DNA of 64,000 bases from Aplectana chamaeleonis (lineage: Eukaryota; Nematoda; Chromadorea; Rhabditida; Cosmocercidae), in NCBI GenBank assembly GCA_029168955.1, contig JAPDOI010000963.1, positions 182,348 to 246,347 on the forward strand. Reading direction: 5' to 3'. The notes below the pieces were generated by a model that made no database searches, was not told where the DNA came from, and saw only the letters and a program-made list of their open reading frames with translations. How positions within the stretch are numbered: position 1 is the first letter of the stretch; the number at the start of each line of letters is the position of its first letter. This document shows, piece by piece, positions 22,444 through 34,206 of this stretch. The translations under genes and the position numbers were made by a program.

Positions 22444-23086
22444 CGGCTGAATAGCCGCATTTCTCAACTGTTTACGTGTACCATTAGACCACGTCTTTTA
22501 TGTAATATATGAAATAAATGCTGGGGCCACAATCGACTGCGCAGTTTTCGCTTCCGGTTAACCCATGTCCATTGAACTCTTATCGGAAGAGTAACCGTTT
22601 AATCACTCTCTCCACACTGCATTATTGACTAACGGGCTGTGTGCTGTCGGTGATTGCACATCAATGAGTCAATCGTTCAAAGCCTTTCGAACTTTTGAAG
22701 TAGGCATTAAGGAAGAACCTGAAAGATAACGGACCTGTTTTTTCTGCATTCTTCACCACTAACTGCCCCACTACTTGTTCCCAGTGTTAGTGAATTGTAG
22801 TAGAAATAAAACCTGAAGAAAACACGGTCAGAAAAACATAAAGCAACAATCATCTACAGTCCACGGCAATGGAAAAAGGCGATTGAGCGGTTGCGTATCA
22901 GCCCTACGTATTTGTGGTTACGCAGTGCGTAACCACAAATGGCACATATGATTTTTCTACAAGTACTTATTTACTTACTTCCGACCTATCCGTTTCAATA
23001 CGCTTGGAGGACATTCCATTTTTACACCGTTGAGGAAACGGGAAGTTTCAAAAATTGGCTTGGGCTGAATTTTTCAGTATAATATG
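22444..23086. other. Unassigned region with short palindrome
   Basis: No gene is seen. ATTTGTGGTTACGCA at 22910-22924 is exactly inverted at 22926-22940 with a single central base. Confidence 0.4.
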
Positions 23087-23099
23087 CATATTTATGCTC

Positions 23100-23790
23100 G
23101 TTTATACAGTGCGTTTCATTATATACTTCCACCCGGAATTTCGAAGACATCGCTCTCCAGCGTTATGCTGGGCCTATTCTACTGTGATGAGCGAATTCAT
23201 GGTGTTATAAAACTTAAAGGCACTGTTCGCGATAAACTTCATCCTCGAATTTTCCATGACAAAAGCTTCTCGTGGCTCTGAGAAGCAGAACAGCGTAAAA
23301 AAAACGGGACGAAAAGCTACTCAGGAGCCGCAAAACGGCTTAGAAAAGTGGGAAAACCCCGCCATTGTGGGCAAGTCCCGCCTCTTCCCGCCCCTAGACG
23401 TGAACAAAGGAACACTCGAAGTCGTGAGTTGAGCGGTGGTTTCCGATCAAAAGCCCCGTTCTTCCCCTCATTCTCAACTTCTTTCTTTACTCAGGTCAGC
23501 TCGCACACATTGGCTGCAAAAGACGGAAGTTACAAGCCTCGGACAACTCGTCCAACGTTTTCCCTAGCTCAATTTTTGAGAGACCATAACTCCATTCCCA
23601 GAAGGTCTCGTACGATTCCAGAAGCATCATAGGAATCAGAATGGGACCGGTTTCAAGTCTCTCCGTGAACATTTTTATAACACTTTTTTCAATTTCCGAC
23701 CGTTTCATAATATACTTCCACTTTGCATAAATAGCTATTAGAACACCTTTCTGTTCCAAATAAACTAATGTTTGGGTTGAAATTGAAGAA
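23100..23790. mobile_element. CAGTGCGTTTCATTAT element interrupted by a miniature element
   Basis: CAGTGCGTTTCATTATATAC starts at 23109 and is followed by sequence that is the inverse of about 30070-30170. A second half (CCGTTTCATAATATACTTCC) is at 23698. Between them lies the miniature element at 23213-23650. The terminus is mariner-like in style, but no transposase is present. Confidence 0.5.
23213..23650. mobile_element. Miniature TIR element, AGGCACTG family, truncated
   Basis: It is the inverse of the 54486 copy, starting CTTAAAGGCACTGTTCGCGA. The last few dozen bases, including the far TIR, are replaced. Confidence 0.7.
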
Positions 23791-24224
23791 ACTTTTCCTC
23801 TTCTGTATAAATCGTGATCCTCAACTGTCTAGGGTAGAGGTAGATAATCCCAGATCTGGGCCTCCCATGACGCAGGGATTACGACTGTCGCATCCATAGC
23901 CGAAATTAGAGAATCTACTGTCCCGTTTTCTGTTTCATGAAAACACGCGGACACCTTCGGTCACAATAATGAGTGGGACGAGTATAGAAGCTTTCTGGAG
24001 GTGATGAACAGCAAATTTAGAAGCGCAAGTCCAACACAACAATCCGTTATTACAATTTTTTGTAATTTATCTTTTTTTGTTATTCCTGCGCGTATCTGTT
24101 ATAAATATTTTAGGTGTATTGATAAAGTGTGTTATGGAGAAATTTAACGTTTCTGGACGTTTCCAGTGTCAACACAACGGCTAGCGTAAGGAGATCCAGA
24201 TTAAACTTGGGCTGCCTACGTCTA
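23791..24224. other. Unassigned region
   Basis: I see no gene or repeat I can name. Confidence 0.35.
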
Positions 24225-24978
24225 ACAAGGGAACCACAATAAGTCATAGTGGCCATTCCAAATGAAAAGTAGTTTTCTAGAACCATTTTCGGACGGAAAG
24301 TCCGACTATGCCCATCGCAGCTGCCTAGACCCACTCTGAAACAAGTTATGAGCGTATTTAGAGCTTCGCGGCAAGGTAAAGGTACCCCCCTCCGTGGAAT
24401 TTTTAGGGTGTTTTTAAATTTTCTCCGGTGCTAAAAACATGTATGTAGGTGTAATCTGGGGTGCTGAACACGAATCTGAGATTCGCTTGTCGAAATTTTA
24501 AGGTTAACTCTTGGTTACGTTAGGTAACATGCTATTTAGGAGGCAAAACCTACCTTAATAATTCGAGAATCGACAAATGGACATCGAATTCGTATTCAGC
24601 ACCCCAAATAACCCACACATAGAAACTCCGAGACAAATCTGAGACTTTGACCAAACTACCGTATACCCACCGTAATCTACCGTAAGCTGCCCAAAATCGA
24701 TAAACCGGTGTCATATTCGTGTCGGGCACTCCAAATAACCCTTAGAGGGACGATTTGAGCCACATCTGTCGCCACATTCCGGAAATCGTCAAAAGTCGAT
24801 TTTGCCGTCAATTTTTTCTGCCGGTGGGAAGCTTTGTACAAATTTAGTCGAAAACTTTGGAAAAACGACAAATGAACCTAAGATTCGTGATCAGCACCAC
24901 CAAATAACCCCCCAGGGCGAATTTTAGGTCAAATCTGAAATATTTTTTCTAGAAACGCTTCGAGAGCCCTCTAATTGG

Positions 24979-25526
24979 TTCAAAGGCAGTGGTCACGATG
25001 ACAAACGTTATCGAAAAAAACTAAAAATCAGCTCAGATCGGAAACAGCTTAAAAACTATGAAGGTAGCGCAGTGAAAAACGGGCTAGATTTAGAGTTTCT
25101 AGGGCCCAAAGATGCTAGTTCGTGCACACGTGCACAGCGCCTCTCAAAAAGATCGCAATCTCATGCCGAGCGGTCAAAAATCATCGACATTCAGAGGAAG
25201 AAATAAATGCAATTTTACCTAATAAAAACAGTTGAACAATGAAAGCAAGCCCTTATGTCCATGTTTTTGACTAGATGAATAATGTTCATTGATTGAAATT
25301 CAATTTCAAGCCAGCTGATGTTCTTGATATAAGAGGTCATCGATGCGGATGATGTGGAGTGGGCTCGTCCACCATCAAAAGACAAGAAAGTTCAGGCTTC
25401 AAATTTGGCCCGAAACAGCGGCTTTTTTCGCGATTTTTTCTTATAGGTCCTACTTCTCGAAACCCAGAAAGGGGTTTAGCGAGGAAAAGAAGACAAGCAT
25501 ATTTTATCGCGACCACTGCCTTTAAA
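24979..25526. mobile_element. Miniature TIR element, AGGCAGTGG subtype
   Basis: It opens TTCAAAGGCAGTGGTCACGA and ends TCGCGACCACTGCCTTTAAA. The uninterrupted relative at about 15893 reads GGTATAAATAAACGCC where this copy is inserted, giving an empty-site comparison. Confidence 0.85.
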
Positions 25527-25759
25527 TAAACGCCCAACCGAAAATCCGTACAAGTCCAAAACGCTGTCTGTCTGCGTAAAGTGTGGAAAATGTTCCTTCA
25601 CCCAAACTTTGCTTAGGGGGGTAGCTTTGGGAGCTGAACACGATTATGAGGTCCGTTTCCGGATTTTCCTATAAATAATGCGCTTTTTGGAGGGTACTAC
25701 AGGTACGAAAATTAGAGAAAAACCGCCTATAACTTCTTTCAGAGTGTGTATAGGCAGCT

Positions 25760-25770
25760 GCGATGGGCAT
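25760..25770 (+). repeat. Target duplication, left copy
   Basis: gcgatgggcat here is repeated at 29049-29059, exactly flanking the retrotransposon. Confidence 0.9.
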
Positions 25771-28700
25771 GACTTACTTGACTTAATCGGTTGGCTTTCG
25801 CCTGACGCGGTCATTCCGCATCTTCACCGAGGTGTGCCGTCCTAGTAGTCAGCCGTGTCCATTTTTCACGGTCTTCAGCCACAATTTGAACACATTCCAT
25901 CCAGCTGTCACTATTCCATTTCCTGCGAAACGAAACATCGCGCCTGAACTGTCTTTCGATGCCGAGTGACTTTAAATCCTCTTTAACCACATCCGTCCAG
26001 AACTTTCGCCTACGCCCAGGTGGCCGTTTCCAAACAGGATTTGGAAGCATTTTTAAAGCGTGTTGTACGAGACGATCCGGCGTTCTTCTTAGTATATGCC
26101 CGAGCAGTCCAAGTCGACTTTCCATTGCTGCTTGAGATGGCGTTAGGAGATGCTGGCACCTCCCTCGTGTCAAGCGTTGATGTACTGCGTCGATTTCCTT
26201 GTAAAGGTCTTCGTTATGGCATACACGCGGCCAGAAATATCCAAGCAAACGCCTAAAAAGCTTCCTCTCCGTGCAGTCCAACCTTTCCATCTGCGTTTTC
26301 GGTGCTGCCCACGTCTCCGATCCGTACATCATGATAGGGCGAATAGCGGATAGGTAGACGCGCAACTTGACTTCCTTCGCGATGGTGGTAGACCACAAAC
26401 ACTTGGTTAGAGAATTGAATGCAGACGTAGCTTTCGCACATCGTTGTCGAATATCCGTTGCATAACTACCATCGTTCTTCAGCAAACAGCCCAAATAACA
26501 GAAATCGTCCACCAGTTCGATACGTTGTCCGTCCACACAAACTCCAGTTGAAGGCCTCTGAGAGACCCACATCTGCTTGCATTTGTCGGGACGAAGACGA
26601 AGTCCATAGGCTGCGGCATACTTCGAAACGAGGTTCACAATCCTTTGCAGTTTTGCGTTGTTTTCAGCGAATAACACAATGTCGTCGGCGTACTCCAGGT
26701 CGACAAGGAAGCGTCCTGATGGTGTTAGGATCACATCCGCAGGAAACTGTTCTGCAACTCTACGCATGATGTCATCAACGGCGAAGTTGAAAAGAAAAGG
26801 TCCTGCAACGGCTCCTTGCCTTACTCCTGTTTTCACCTCGAAAGCTGACGTAAATCCGACAGGTGTACGAACTGCTGCTGTTGTTCCTTTGTTCATGTCC
26901 TCGATTAACCGAACATACTTTTCCGGGACTCCATCTGCTCGCAGAGCATTGAGCAGTCGATCACGATGAGGAGAGTCGAACGCAGCTTCAAAGTCCAAAA
27001 AAGCAAGCTGTAATGGCTTCGAAAACCGCTGCCACGATTCAATTACTCTTCTCACGACGAACACTTGGTCGATGGTCGATCTTCCAGGTCGAAAACCGGC
27101 TTGCTCATCTCTGGTCGTTCCTTCACGATGTTTGATAAGTCGCTCGAGAATGATACGTTTTAAAACCTTGTACATGACACGAAGTAGAGAGATTCCTCTG
27201 TAGTTCTTAGGATCCGTGACGGATAGCTTCTTGTGAAGAGGTACGATGATCGCATGTCTCCACGAATCGGGTATCCTTTCGCTCATCCATATGGCACGGA
27301 TGGTGTTGGTCATTTCACGAATCCCAGACGGAGGAAGAGCTTTCAGCATTTCAGCAGTGATGTTGTCATCTCCACCTGCCTTTCCATTCTTCATTTTCCG
27401 GACACAATCCAAAACTTCAGACTCAGTCGGCGGTTCCTCACTGACATCGTAATGTGCTCTCTGAACATGCGGGAGCTCAGGTACTGATGGCGCTGGACGA
27501 TTCAGTAGTGAACTGAAGTAATCCTTCCATATTGGCAGCGTCGCATCACCAACTGCAACTCCATTGGTAGTGTTCAAGACAGGAGAACATCTCTTCATCT
27601 TCCCGCTATACTGTCGCAGCAACGTGTAGGCTTTCTTCGGATTCTTCTCCTCCCAAGCCTTCTCGAACTCCTTAGCTCTACACGTCCACTCTCGTTCGCG
27701 GTCCCTTTGAAGCTGCCGACGCAACTTCCTCCTCAGACGCTTCTCCTCCACGAAGTTTCCTGCAGTTCGGAGAGCACATACTCTGTTGTAGGTAGATGTT
27801 GTTTCTTCTGAGACGTAGGCGAACTTCTTCTTAGGCTGTACAACCGGGAGTGCCTCTTTCGAAGCGTCCTGGATGCACTTGACAAAAAGAATCCGCGTCG
27901 CAAAGTTTCTTCTTAGTCCGTACTCCGATGTGAATAGAAACGCGTTGTCGGAAATTCCTTCTGCACTCTTCATCTCTGAGACTTGTCATGTCAATCCTCT
28001 GGAGAGGCTGAGCCCCTCGCTTCCTCTTATGAATCCTCGCAGTGAAGTTCAACAGAACAGGACGGTGATCCGAATCGAATGCGACATCCCACACAGCTCT
28101 AGATCTTCGAATGTCCGATACTGGAATATTCCTCGTTAGGACATAGTCAAGCTGTAGTTTCAAAGTTGTCATCTTCCGCTTCCGCTGCTCTTCTGGAGAT
28201 AGCCGGGTTGGTCCCTGCCACGTAAGCTGATGGCGGCGATGATTCCTCTTGAATGTCGATGCAATAATCTGACCACTGCGTTCACAAAGTCGCCAAGGCG
28301 GTAGCCATTGTCCGATGTTTGCTCCACTGGGTAGAACCATTTACCGAGTACTTCGGATTCCTGATCAAGTCCCATCTTCGCATTTGCGTCAATCCCCACG
28401 ACAACAGCATGTTGACAAGGTATCCTGGCCAGCAACGTATTGAGTTCCTCATAAAACGCATCCTTCGAATTGTCTTCGGCGGTTTCCAGTGGGCGCATGA
28501 GCACTCACTATCCACAGATTGAATCCTCTGTGATCCCGCAGTCGTACGAATGCATTCCGACACGACGTTGAGCCGAACTCCTTGACCATACCATTGAAAT
28601 CCTTCCTTACAGCTATTGCACAGCCTCCCACTCTCCTATCGTCAGCGTTACCGCAGTAGATGGTGTACTCTCCGACGCTGATGACGGGTCCATCCTTGAG

Positions 28701-29048
28701 GCGGGTTTCCTGCAAAGCAGCAAACGGTGCATGGAAATAGCTCAGAAGTCTGGATAGCGCAGTTTTTTGGATATCACTCGACAGCGATCGACAGTTCAGG
28801 GTGGCGAAATTGTGGCTTGTGGCCAAAGACTCCATGACTCCCTAGGTACGGATCCTAAGGTGTTATGGACCAGAGGCCTTAGTGTGCCGGACGGCGACAC
28901 CTTTATGCAATGTGCGGGATACTTTCGCGATATAGTTGTGCACGCTATATCGCTCGAACGTTCCCTGTGTACACTCAAACGTCTGCTGGGATCAGTAGAA
29001 GCAGGGGCACCAACGAGCAGGTACCAACAGACTTGTATACACACCCCC
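25771..29048 (-). mobile_element. 3.28-kb non-LTR retrotransposon
   Basis: The element is on the minus strand, flanked by an 11-bp duplication. It begins (5') near GGGGGTGTGTATACAAGTC and ends (3') with AAGTCAAGTAAGTC, a short tandem tail typical of RTE-like elements and not poly-A. About 210 bp of 5' leader precede the endonuclease frame. The body encodes endonuclease and reverse transcriptase, with three frameshifts. Clean ends and an exact target duplication suggest a fairly recent insertion. Confidence 0.9.
25811..28835 (-). pseudogene. Endonuclease-reverse transcriptase with three frameshifts
   Basis: The start at 28835 gives a frame with NFATLNCRSLSS and ALQETRLKD, the AP-endonuclease N-terminus. 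A frameshift near 28487 after VSAHAPT moves to the frame with VVGIDANAKMG (catalytic D/N block). A second near 28285 restores LQLDYVLTRN and SDHRPVLLNF, the closing endonuclease motif. A third near 27883 enters the long 720-codon frame, whose first 30 residues are out-of-frame noise. That frame has linker, then IIVPLHKK and NYRGISLL (residues 243-264), AFLDFEAAFDS (324-334), GVRQGAVAGPFLF (383-395), the catalytic YADD (428-431) and a thumb with LGHILRRTPDRLVQ. It ends HLGEDAE. All known catalytic motifs survive, so only the frameshifts silence it. Family role: target-primed reverse transcription. The subfamily is inferred from memory of hookworm proteins. Confidence 0.88.
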
Positions 29049-29142
29049 GCGATGGGCATATTCGGACTTTTCGTCCGAAAATGGTTCTAGAAAAGTACAT
29101 TTCATTTGGAATGGTTACTATGACTTTTAGTGGTTCCCTTGT

Positions 29143-29965
29143 AAGCTCACTGTCTGAAGAGCATCAAAATGCATCGATAGCATTGCTAGAGGAGTGATTC
29201 AAAAGTCTCTATACCTAAAAGCCGCTCGGAAGGCCGCTATCCTCCGAGCTGTGCTAAGGAACATGACAGCCAATTTGAGTAAAATGTGATTCAGGGCCTG
29301 GGTGAATATGAGAGCAGCACATGTTCTCATATTTGCAGCACAAAATGATGTGTGATGTCCTTGTGATATTTTCCAACAAGATGAGTGACGATCTATACAG
29401 AACTGATGGATTGAAGTGTGGTCGGTGTGTCTTGAGGCGACAAACCCTATGCTTCTTTCGGCGCAACTTCTGCGGCAAATCTTTGAAGACATGGAGAGCA
29501 TTGTGTCGTGACAACTGACTTCAGCTGGATTTCGTCTCTTGTCTATCTGGACCAGTACCAGAAAGTGTTCACTATCACTTTCCGTCTCTCTGAGGGAGGA
29601 AGAGGGTGGCGATCACTGGGATCCCGAAAGGATACATCGTAGGGGATGCGCATCACCTAGGTCTTGGCACTGCAATATTAAAGTTTTGGTCTGGTTAGCA
29701 AGTAAGAATTTTTGAAACGATATGAAAAACCTTTTAACATTCACCGCGCGTGGGGTATACATGAGCTTCAGACAGTTCTACTCAAATCATGAGCTAAAAA
29801 CGGCGATCCTTTACATTGTGAGCGATTTCGACTCCTGAGTTCTGCGTAACTCAACAAACAGCTGCTCAAATCGACTTGTCGAATTAGGTACAATTTGTGA
29901 AGCACATGTGGACTGCTGAATAGTGAGAATTCGTTTCAATTGTAGAATAAATTCTCTCTCAGACT
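29143..29965. other. Unassigned region
   Basis: There are short open frames on both strands only, without motifs. Confidence 0.35.
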
Positions 29966-30175
29966 GAGTAGAAGTATATAATGAAACGGCCTAAAATTGA
30001 AGAAAAGGTAATAAAACGTTCTTGGAGAGAAACCAACCCTGGAACCATGGATATTTAGGTTTTTCAACCCCTGAATTTGCTCATTACAGTAAAATAGGCC
30101 TGGCACAACGCTGGAGAGCGATATCTTCAGAATTTTGGGTGGAAGTACATAATGAAACGCACTGCATGTTTGGAT
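29966..30175. repeat. Fragment of the CAGTGCGTTTCATTAT family
   Basis: GTGGAAGTACATAATGAAAC and GCACTG near 30150 are the inverse of 23109, and AGTATATAATGAAACGGC lies at 29971. The block between matches 23104-23720 without its insertion. Confidence 0.6.
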
Positions 30176-30368
30176 GTGAATGTTTCATTAGATTCCGTAT
30201 TTTTTCACCGGTTTCGTCATTGCAACTCTCGAAATTGCCCTATGAAACTATGAAGTTGACTCAAGCCGAGTTTTAGCTGGCCTTTCCATTAATGTTCCAT
30301 ATTTTTCAGCATCTGAAACTTGCACAGGAAGTTGTCCGTTGATCTCGAACTACATGTATTTTCTGTGT

Positions 30369-30520
<152 letters not shown>

Positions 30521-30612
30521 ACTGATTTTCGCTTTTATAACTGTTTCCTTCCTTTCTTTCCTTCTTTACACATATAACAATTTGTTCTAAGGCTCAATAG
30601 TATTTTTGAAGT

Positions 30613-30635
30613 ACATACATACATACATACATACT
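30613..30635. repeat. ACAT tetranucleotide repeat
   Basis: Five or so ACAT units. Confidence 0.9.
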
Positions 30636-30654
30636 ATAGATTCCGCCATAATCG

Positions 30655-31127
30655 ATTGAAGTAGAGCGGCGAAATACGGGCTAGAATTAGAGTTTCTAGG
30701 GCCCAAAGATGCCGGTTCGTGCACATGTGCACAGCGCCGCCCAAAAAGATCGCAGTCTCATGCCGAGCAGTCAAAAATCATTGACATTCAGAGAAAGAAA
30801 GAAATGCAAATTTACTCAATCAAAACAGTTGAGCAATGAAAGCAAGCACTCCAGTCAAGGTTTTTGACTAAATGAGTCAAAGCTCCATTGATTGGAATTC
30901 AATTTCAAGCCAGCTGATGTTCTTGATATTAGAGATCATTGATGCCGATGACGTGGAGTGGGCTCGTCCACCATCAAAAGACAAGAAAGTTTATGCTTCA
31001 AATTTGGCACAAACCAGCGGTTTTTTCGCGATTTTTTCTTATAGGTCCTACTACTCGAAACCCAAAAAAGGGTTTAGAGAGGAAAAGAAGACAAGCATAC
31101 ATATTTGATAACGACCACTGCCTTTAA
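30655..31127. mobile_element. Miniature element, AGGCAGTGG subtype, left end lost
   Basis: The interior matches 25055-25526 closely (TTTCTAGGGCCCAAAGATGC, GTGCACATGTGCACAGCGCC). It ends ACGACCACTGCCTTTAA. Confidence 0.8.
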
Positions 31128-31445
31128 GTTCAAACTCGAACAACTTGCTAGCATCTGGAAGAAATAAGACTTCTTATATTGTAGAAAAATTGTATCGTTG
31201 CATTCTGTTGTCACCGTATCGTCACAACATTGACCTATGCATTAGGCAGCATCCATACTTCGCGAACACGCACGCTCTCGCTGTTTCGCCCCATTGCTGA
31301 TGGGTGCCCGATGCCCAGAAAAGCACCAGCAAAACATCCGGCATCGTGTTGATTCGATTGACAACGTTAGAACTGTTGATCAATCACTCCAGTCGACTCG
31401 ACGGCTGCTCATTTACTACGGTTCGTGACAGCTGTGATGTACTAA
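31128..31445. other. Unassigned region
   Basis: I see nothing recognisable. Confidence 0.35.
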
Positions 31446-31677
31446 CTAAAGTCTGTCCGAGTGAGACTGTCCCCCCATGCGGTCGGGGCGGCGTATCGAG
31501 CGACGTGTCATAGAAATTTTTGAGACCTGTAAATGGAAAAGCAAAGATATAAGAGGAATATTGAAGTCAGCTGTTTGCCGCCGACTGGGAAGTTTCGTTC
31601 AAACATGCCTTCGCGACGGCCGCGCGACGCGCACGCCGACCGCGTAAGCGGACAGTCTCATTCGGACCAACCTAAAG
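31446..31677. mobile_element. Miniature TIR element, GAATGAGACTGTCC family, copy 1
   Basis: It opens TAAAGTCTGTCCGAGTGAGA and closes GACAGTCTCATTCGGACC. It is about 230 bp with GC-rich subterminal zones. Copies lie at 32268, 39070 and about 56126. Confidence 0.8.
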
Positions 31678-32267
31678 AGATAGGAGAGCATCAGTTTTGA
31701 AGTAAGTTGGTGGCCAAGTGCTCTAGGGACAGAGTAATATGCTTTAACTTGATAATTCTTTCTCGGAGCGAACGTGAGCGAGCGAGAGCAAGCGAAATAG
31801 GTTAGCAACTTGTGTGCCCTCAATGACGGATTCTACTACGCTAATATAGCTCTACTATATCTCGTGGGCTGCAGCCGTAGTGTAGAAGGATTCTCTCATT
31901 AGGAGAGAGAATGAGCGGTTGCTAAAAAACTTTCATAAGACTTGTTTCCGCAGGGATATGTACAACACATTCTGTGGAAACCAATATGTTTCTGTAGAGT
32001 TTTGAGCATCAGTTGCCCATGGAGGATCTGTGAAACCAAGTTAGTGTTACTCAAAAAAAAAACGGTTTTCTCGACAGAATTTTCACTGTGCGCACGAGCA
32101 GTTTTTGGTGGCTGCAAGACATGTAGTACGTCCACGGCAAGTGGACGCACGCCGCGTGCTGCTTGAGTGCCCTGCCACTGATTCCGTGGCAGAAATAAGA
32201 CATCGCGAATCAGTCATTCATTCGCGCTGTTTATTTGTCGTAGTTCCGAAATCTTGTTTATAAAACA
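31678..32267. other. Unassigned region
   Basis: I see no gene. GAGAGAATCC-type short inverted strings lie near 31885-31910. Confidence 0.35.
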
Positions 32268-32507
32268 GCTAAAGTCCGTGCGAATGAGACTGTCCATCTA
32301 CTCGGCTGGCGTTCGTGTCGGGCGGTCGTCGAAAAGTCGTTTTCGAACATGTCAGTCGATTAGCAGGAACATTAGGCGGATTTTAATAATAGCCTGTTAA
32401 CCGCTTGAAGACGTGGGAAGGTTCGTTCGGAAAAACTGCCTTCGCGAAGACCGCTCGACAAGCACCCCGACCGCTTGGGCGGACAGTCTCATTCGGACAG
32501 ACTTTAC
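32268..32507. mobile_element. GAATGAGACTGTCC family, copy 2
   Basis: It opens CTAAAGTCCGTGCGAATGAG and closes CTCATTCGGACAGACTTTA. The interior is degenerate relative to copy 1. Confidence 0.8.
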
Positions 32508-33220
32508 ATATCTTCATCTTTGGAGTCATGCCGGACTCTAGAGATTGGAAGCCGTTGAAATCTTGTTCCAGAAAAAAAATAGAAAAAAAGAGTACCATTG
32601 GAAACCTAATGGTTCATATAGTCGACTCCAATCACAGAGAGGAGCCATGAATTGCGAACTGATATGGTAACAAGCTACGACATGGGTTATAGAGAATTTT
32701 CTCTCAGCACTGATACTAGCAAAGCGTTCAAAAGGAAGATATTTTTGAAAACGTAAAAGACTCATTTGTTGAGGCCGCGTAAGAGAAGACTCTTGCTGTC
32801 CACTGAAGCGAATTTGATTTCAGCTGACCGCAACGACTCGTCTGGTAATTTTTCAGACACTGCGAGGTTTGCATGAAAATTGCTTCACCTTACTTCAGAT
32901 CGATTCCGTACCAAGAAGGAGGTCGAGCTTAGTTTTTTTCGGCACACTAACAACTGTGTGCTCGAAACAATCGGGGAATTCGTTCGTTCTGAAAACTTTC
33001 TTGGTAAGAGGTGGAACAATTTAATATGGAAATCAGCTTTTGCCGGTCCTGTGGCTATACCCCCACCAGAATTTATCGTTTAGGACATATAACACCTTCT
33101 TTCGAGGTTTATTTTTTGTGTGTGTTTAATTTTTTTTCCAAGGTTGATTCTTCACCTCTGTTTGTTCTCTAATGTATTATGTTTTCGGCGCGTCCTATGG
33201 GCGTAGATAACACTCTGTAA
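32508..33220. other. Unassigned region
   Basis: I see short frames only. Confidence 0.35.
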
Positions 33221-33227
33221 CACGATT

Positions 33228-34206
33228 ATTGTTTCTGGCTTCTAAGTGTTATATTTCAATTGCTTATGTCCAAAGTATGTGAAAAAATGGCTTCATCGAG
33301 AACAAACTTCGCTTTCACTACAACAGCACGAAGAAAACCCGTTTTTTGTGAAAATAGAAAGATTGATATTCATTTTCGTCATTATGAACAGGTAAAACCA
33401 AAAATGCACAAGGAGTAGACAAACATAGTAGGAAAGCACTCAACAAGGTTCAGAAATGTGTAGATTTTCTAGATTTATGATTATACCCTGAATCACTCTG
33501 TCGAAGTTGCACCCAGGTGTAGTCCCTCATCATGTTTCGTTATATTGTTCTTGGTAACGATTGTGTTCCAGGTTCTTTTCGAGGCTAAGGTCTGGGCAGG
33601 TATATTCGTCGGACTACAGATCAAGAGAATTATAAAATGTGAGGATTTCGCAAAGCTGTTGAACAGGACGGACAGAACGGCTTGAAGCAGTCTCGTTGCA
33701 GTCGTTCTTGGCTTCCTAGGTGATCACAAAGCTGAAAGCTATGTGGAGTTGGTACAGACTCTCATAAAGAATTATGCCAAAATGGGATGCAGAATGTCTC
33801 TGGATGTCCATGTCATTGATTCGCATCTTGACAAATTCAAAGAGCAAGACGAGCAGATATATTGGACTTTGAACGTCGTTACCAAGGACAGTTTAACGAA
33901 ATCTTGAGGGGGGACTACATTTGGGTGCATCTTCGAGAGAGTGATCCTTAATACAATCGTAAATCTAGAAAATCTACACATTTCTGAACATTGTTGAGTG
34001 GTTTCCGACTGTCTCTGTCTAACCCTTGTGCATTTTTTGTTTTTACCTGATCATAGTGCCCAAAATGAATAAAAATCTTTCCATTTAGAAGAAAAACGAG
34101 TTTTCTTCGTGCTGTCGTCGAGCAAGCAAAGTTTGTGCTTAATGAAGCCATTCTCCACATACATTAGACATAAGCAATTGAAATATAACACTTGGAAGCC
34201 AGGAAC
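33228..34206. repeat. 980-bp foldback carrying a fossil gene
   Basis: 33228-33532 and about 33900-34206 are imperfect inverted copies (GGCTTC, then AAGTGTTATATTTCAATTGC at the outer edge). Each copy, read inward-out from the gene, includes the gene's 3' end, a downstream frame and a CAGGTAAAA donor-like site. The single-copy centre is 33533-33900. Confidence 0.75.
33581..33953 (+). pseudogene. Fossil of a widespread transposon-associated protein
   Basis: From 33581 the frame reads EAKVWAGIFVGLQIKRIIKC, then FAKLLNRTDRTA and a stop at a position where the family usually has tryptophan. It continues FLGDHKAESYVELVQTLIKN, then YAKMGCRMSLDVHVIDSHLD. A deletion then removes the expected EHGERFHQ region, and another frame resumes DILDFERRYQGQFNEILRGD, then YIWVHLRESDP and a stop at about 33951. 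I recognise this order of motifs from a protein seen many times in arthropod, cnidarian and nematode genomes as a transposon-associated hypothetical. I do not know its biochemical role. An acceptor-like TTCCAG precedes the frame. One nonsense change and one frameshifting deletion make it dead. Confidence 0.7.

Larger units (their letters stand above)
24225..29142. mobile_element. ACAAGGG-family TIR element with two insertions
   Basis: ACAAGGGAACCACAATAAG at 24225 pairs with AGTGGTTCCCTTGT ending at 29142. The element itself is 24225-24978, 25527-25770 and 29060-29142. It is split by a miniature element (24979-25526) and a non-LTR retrotransposon (25771-29048), the latter landing inside the right TIR. 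TAA borders both ends. Confidence 0.8.

Noticed and set aside
26020..27487. Plus-strand frames opposite the 720-codon frame
   Set aside because: Shadows of the reverse transcriptase.
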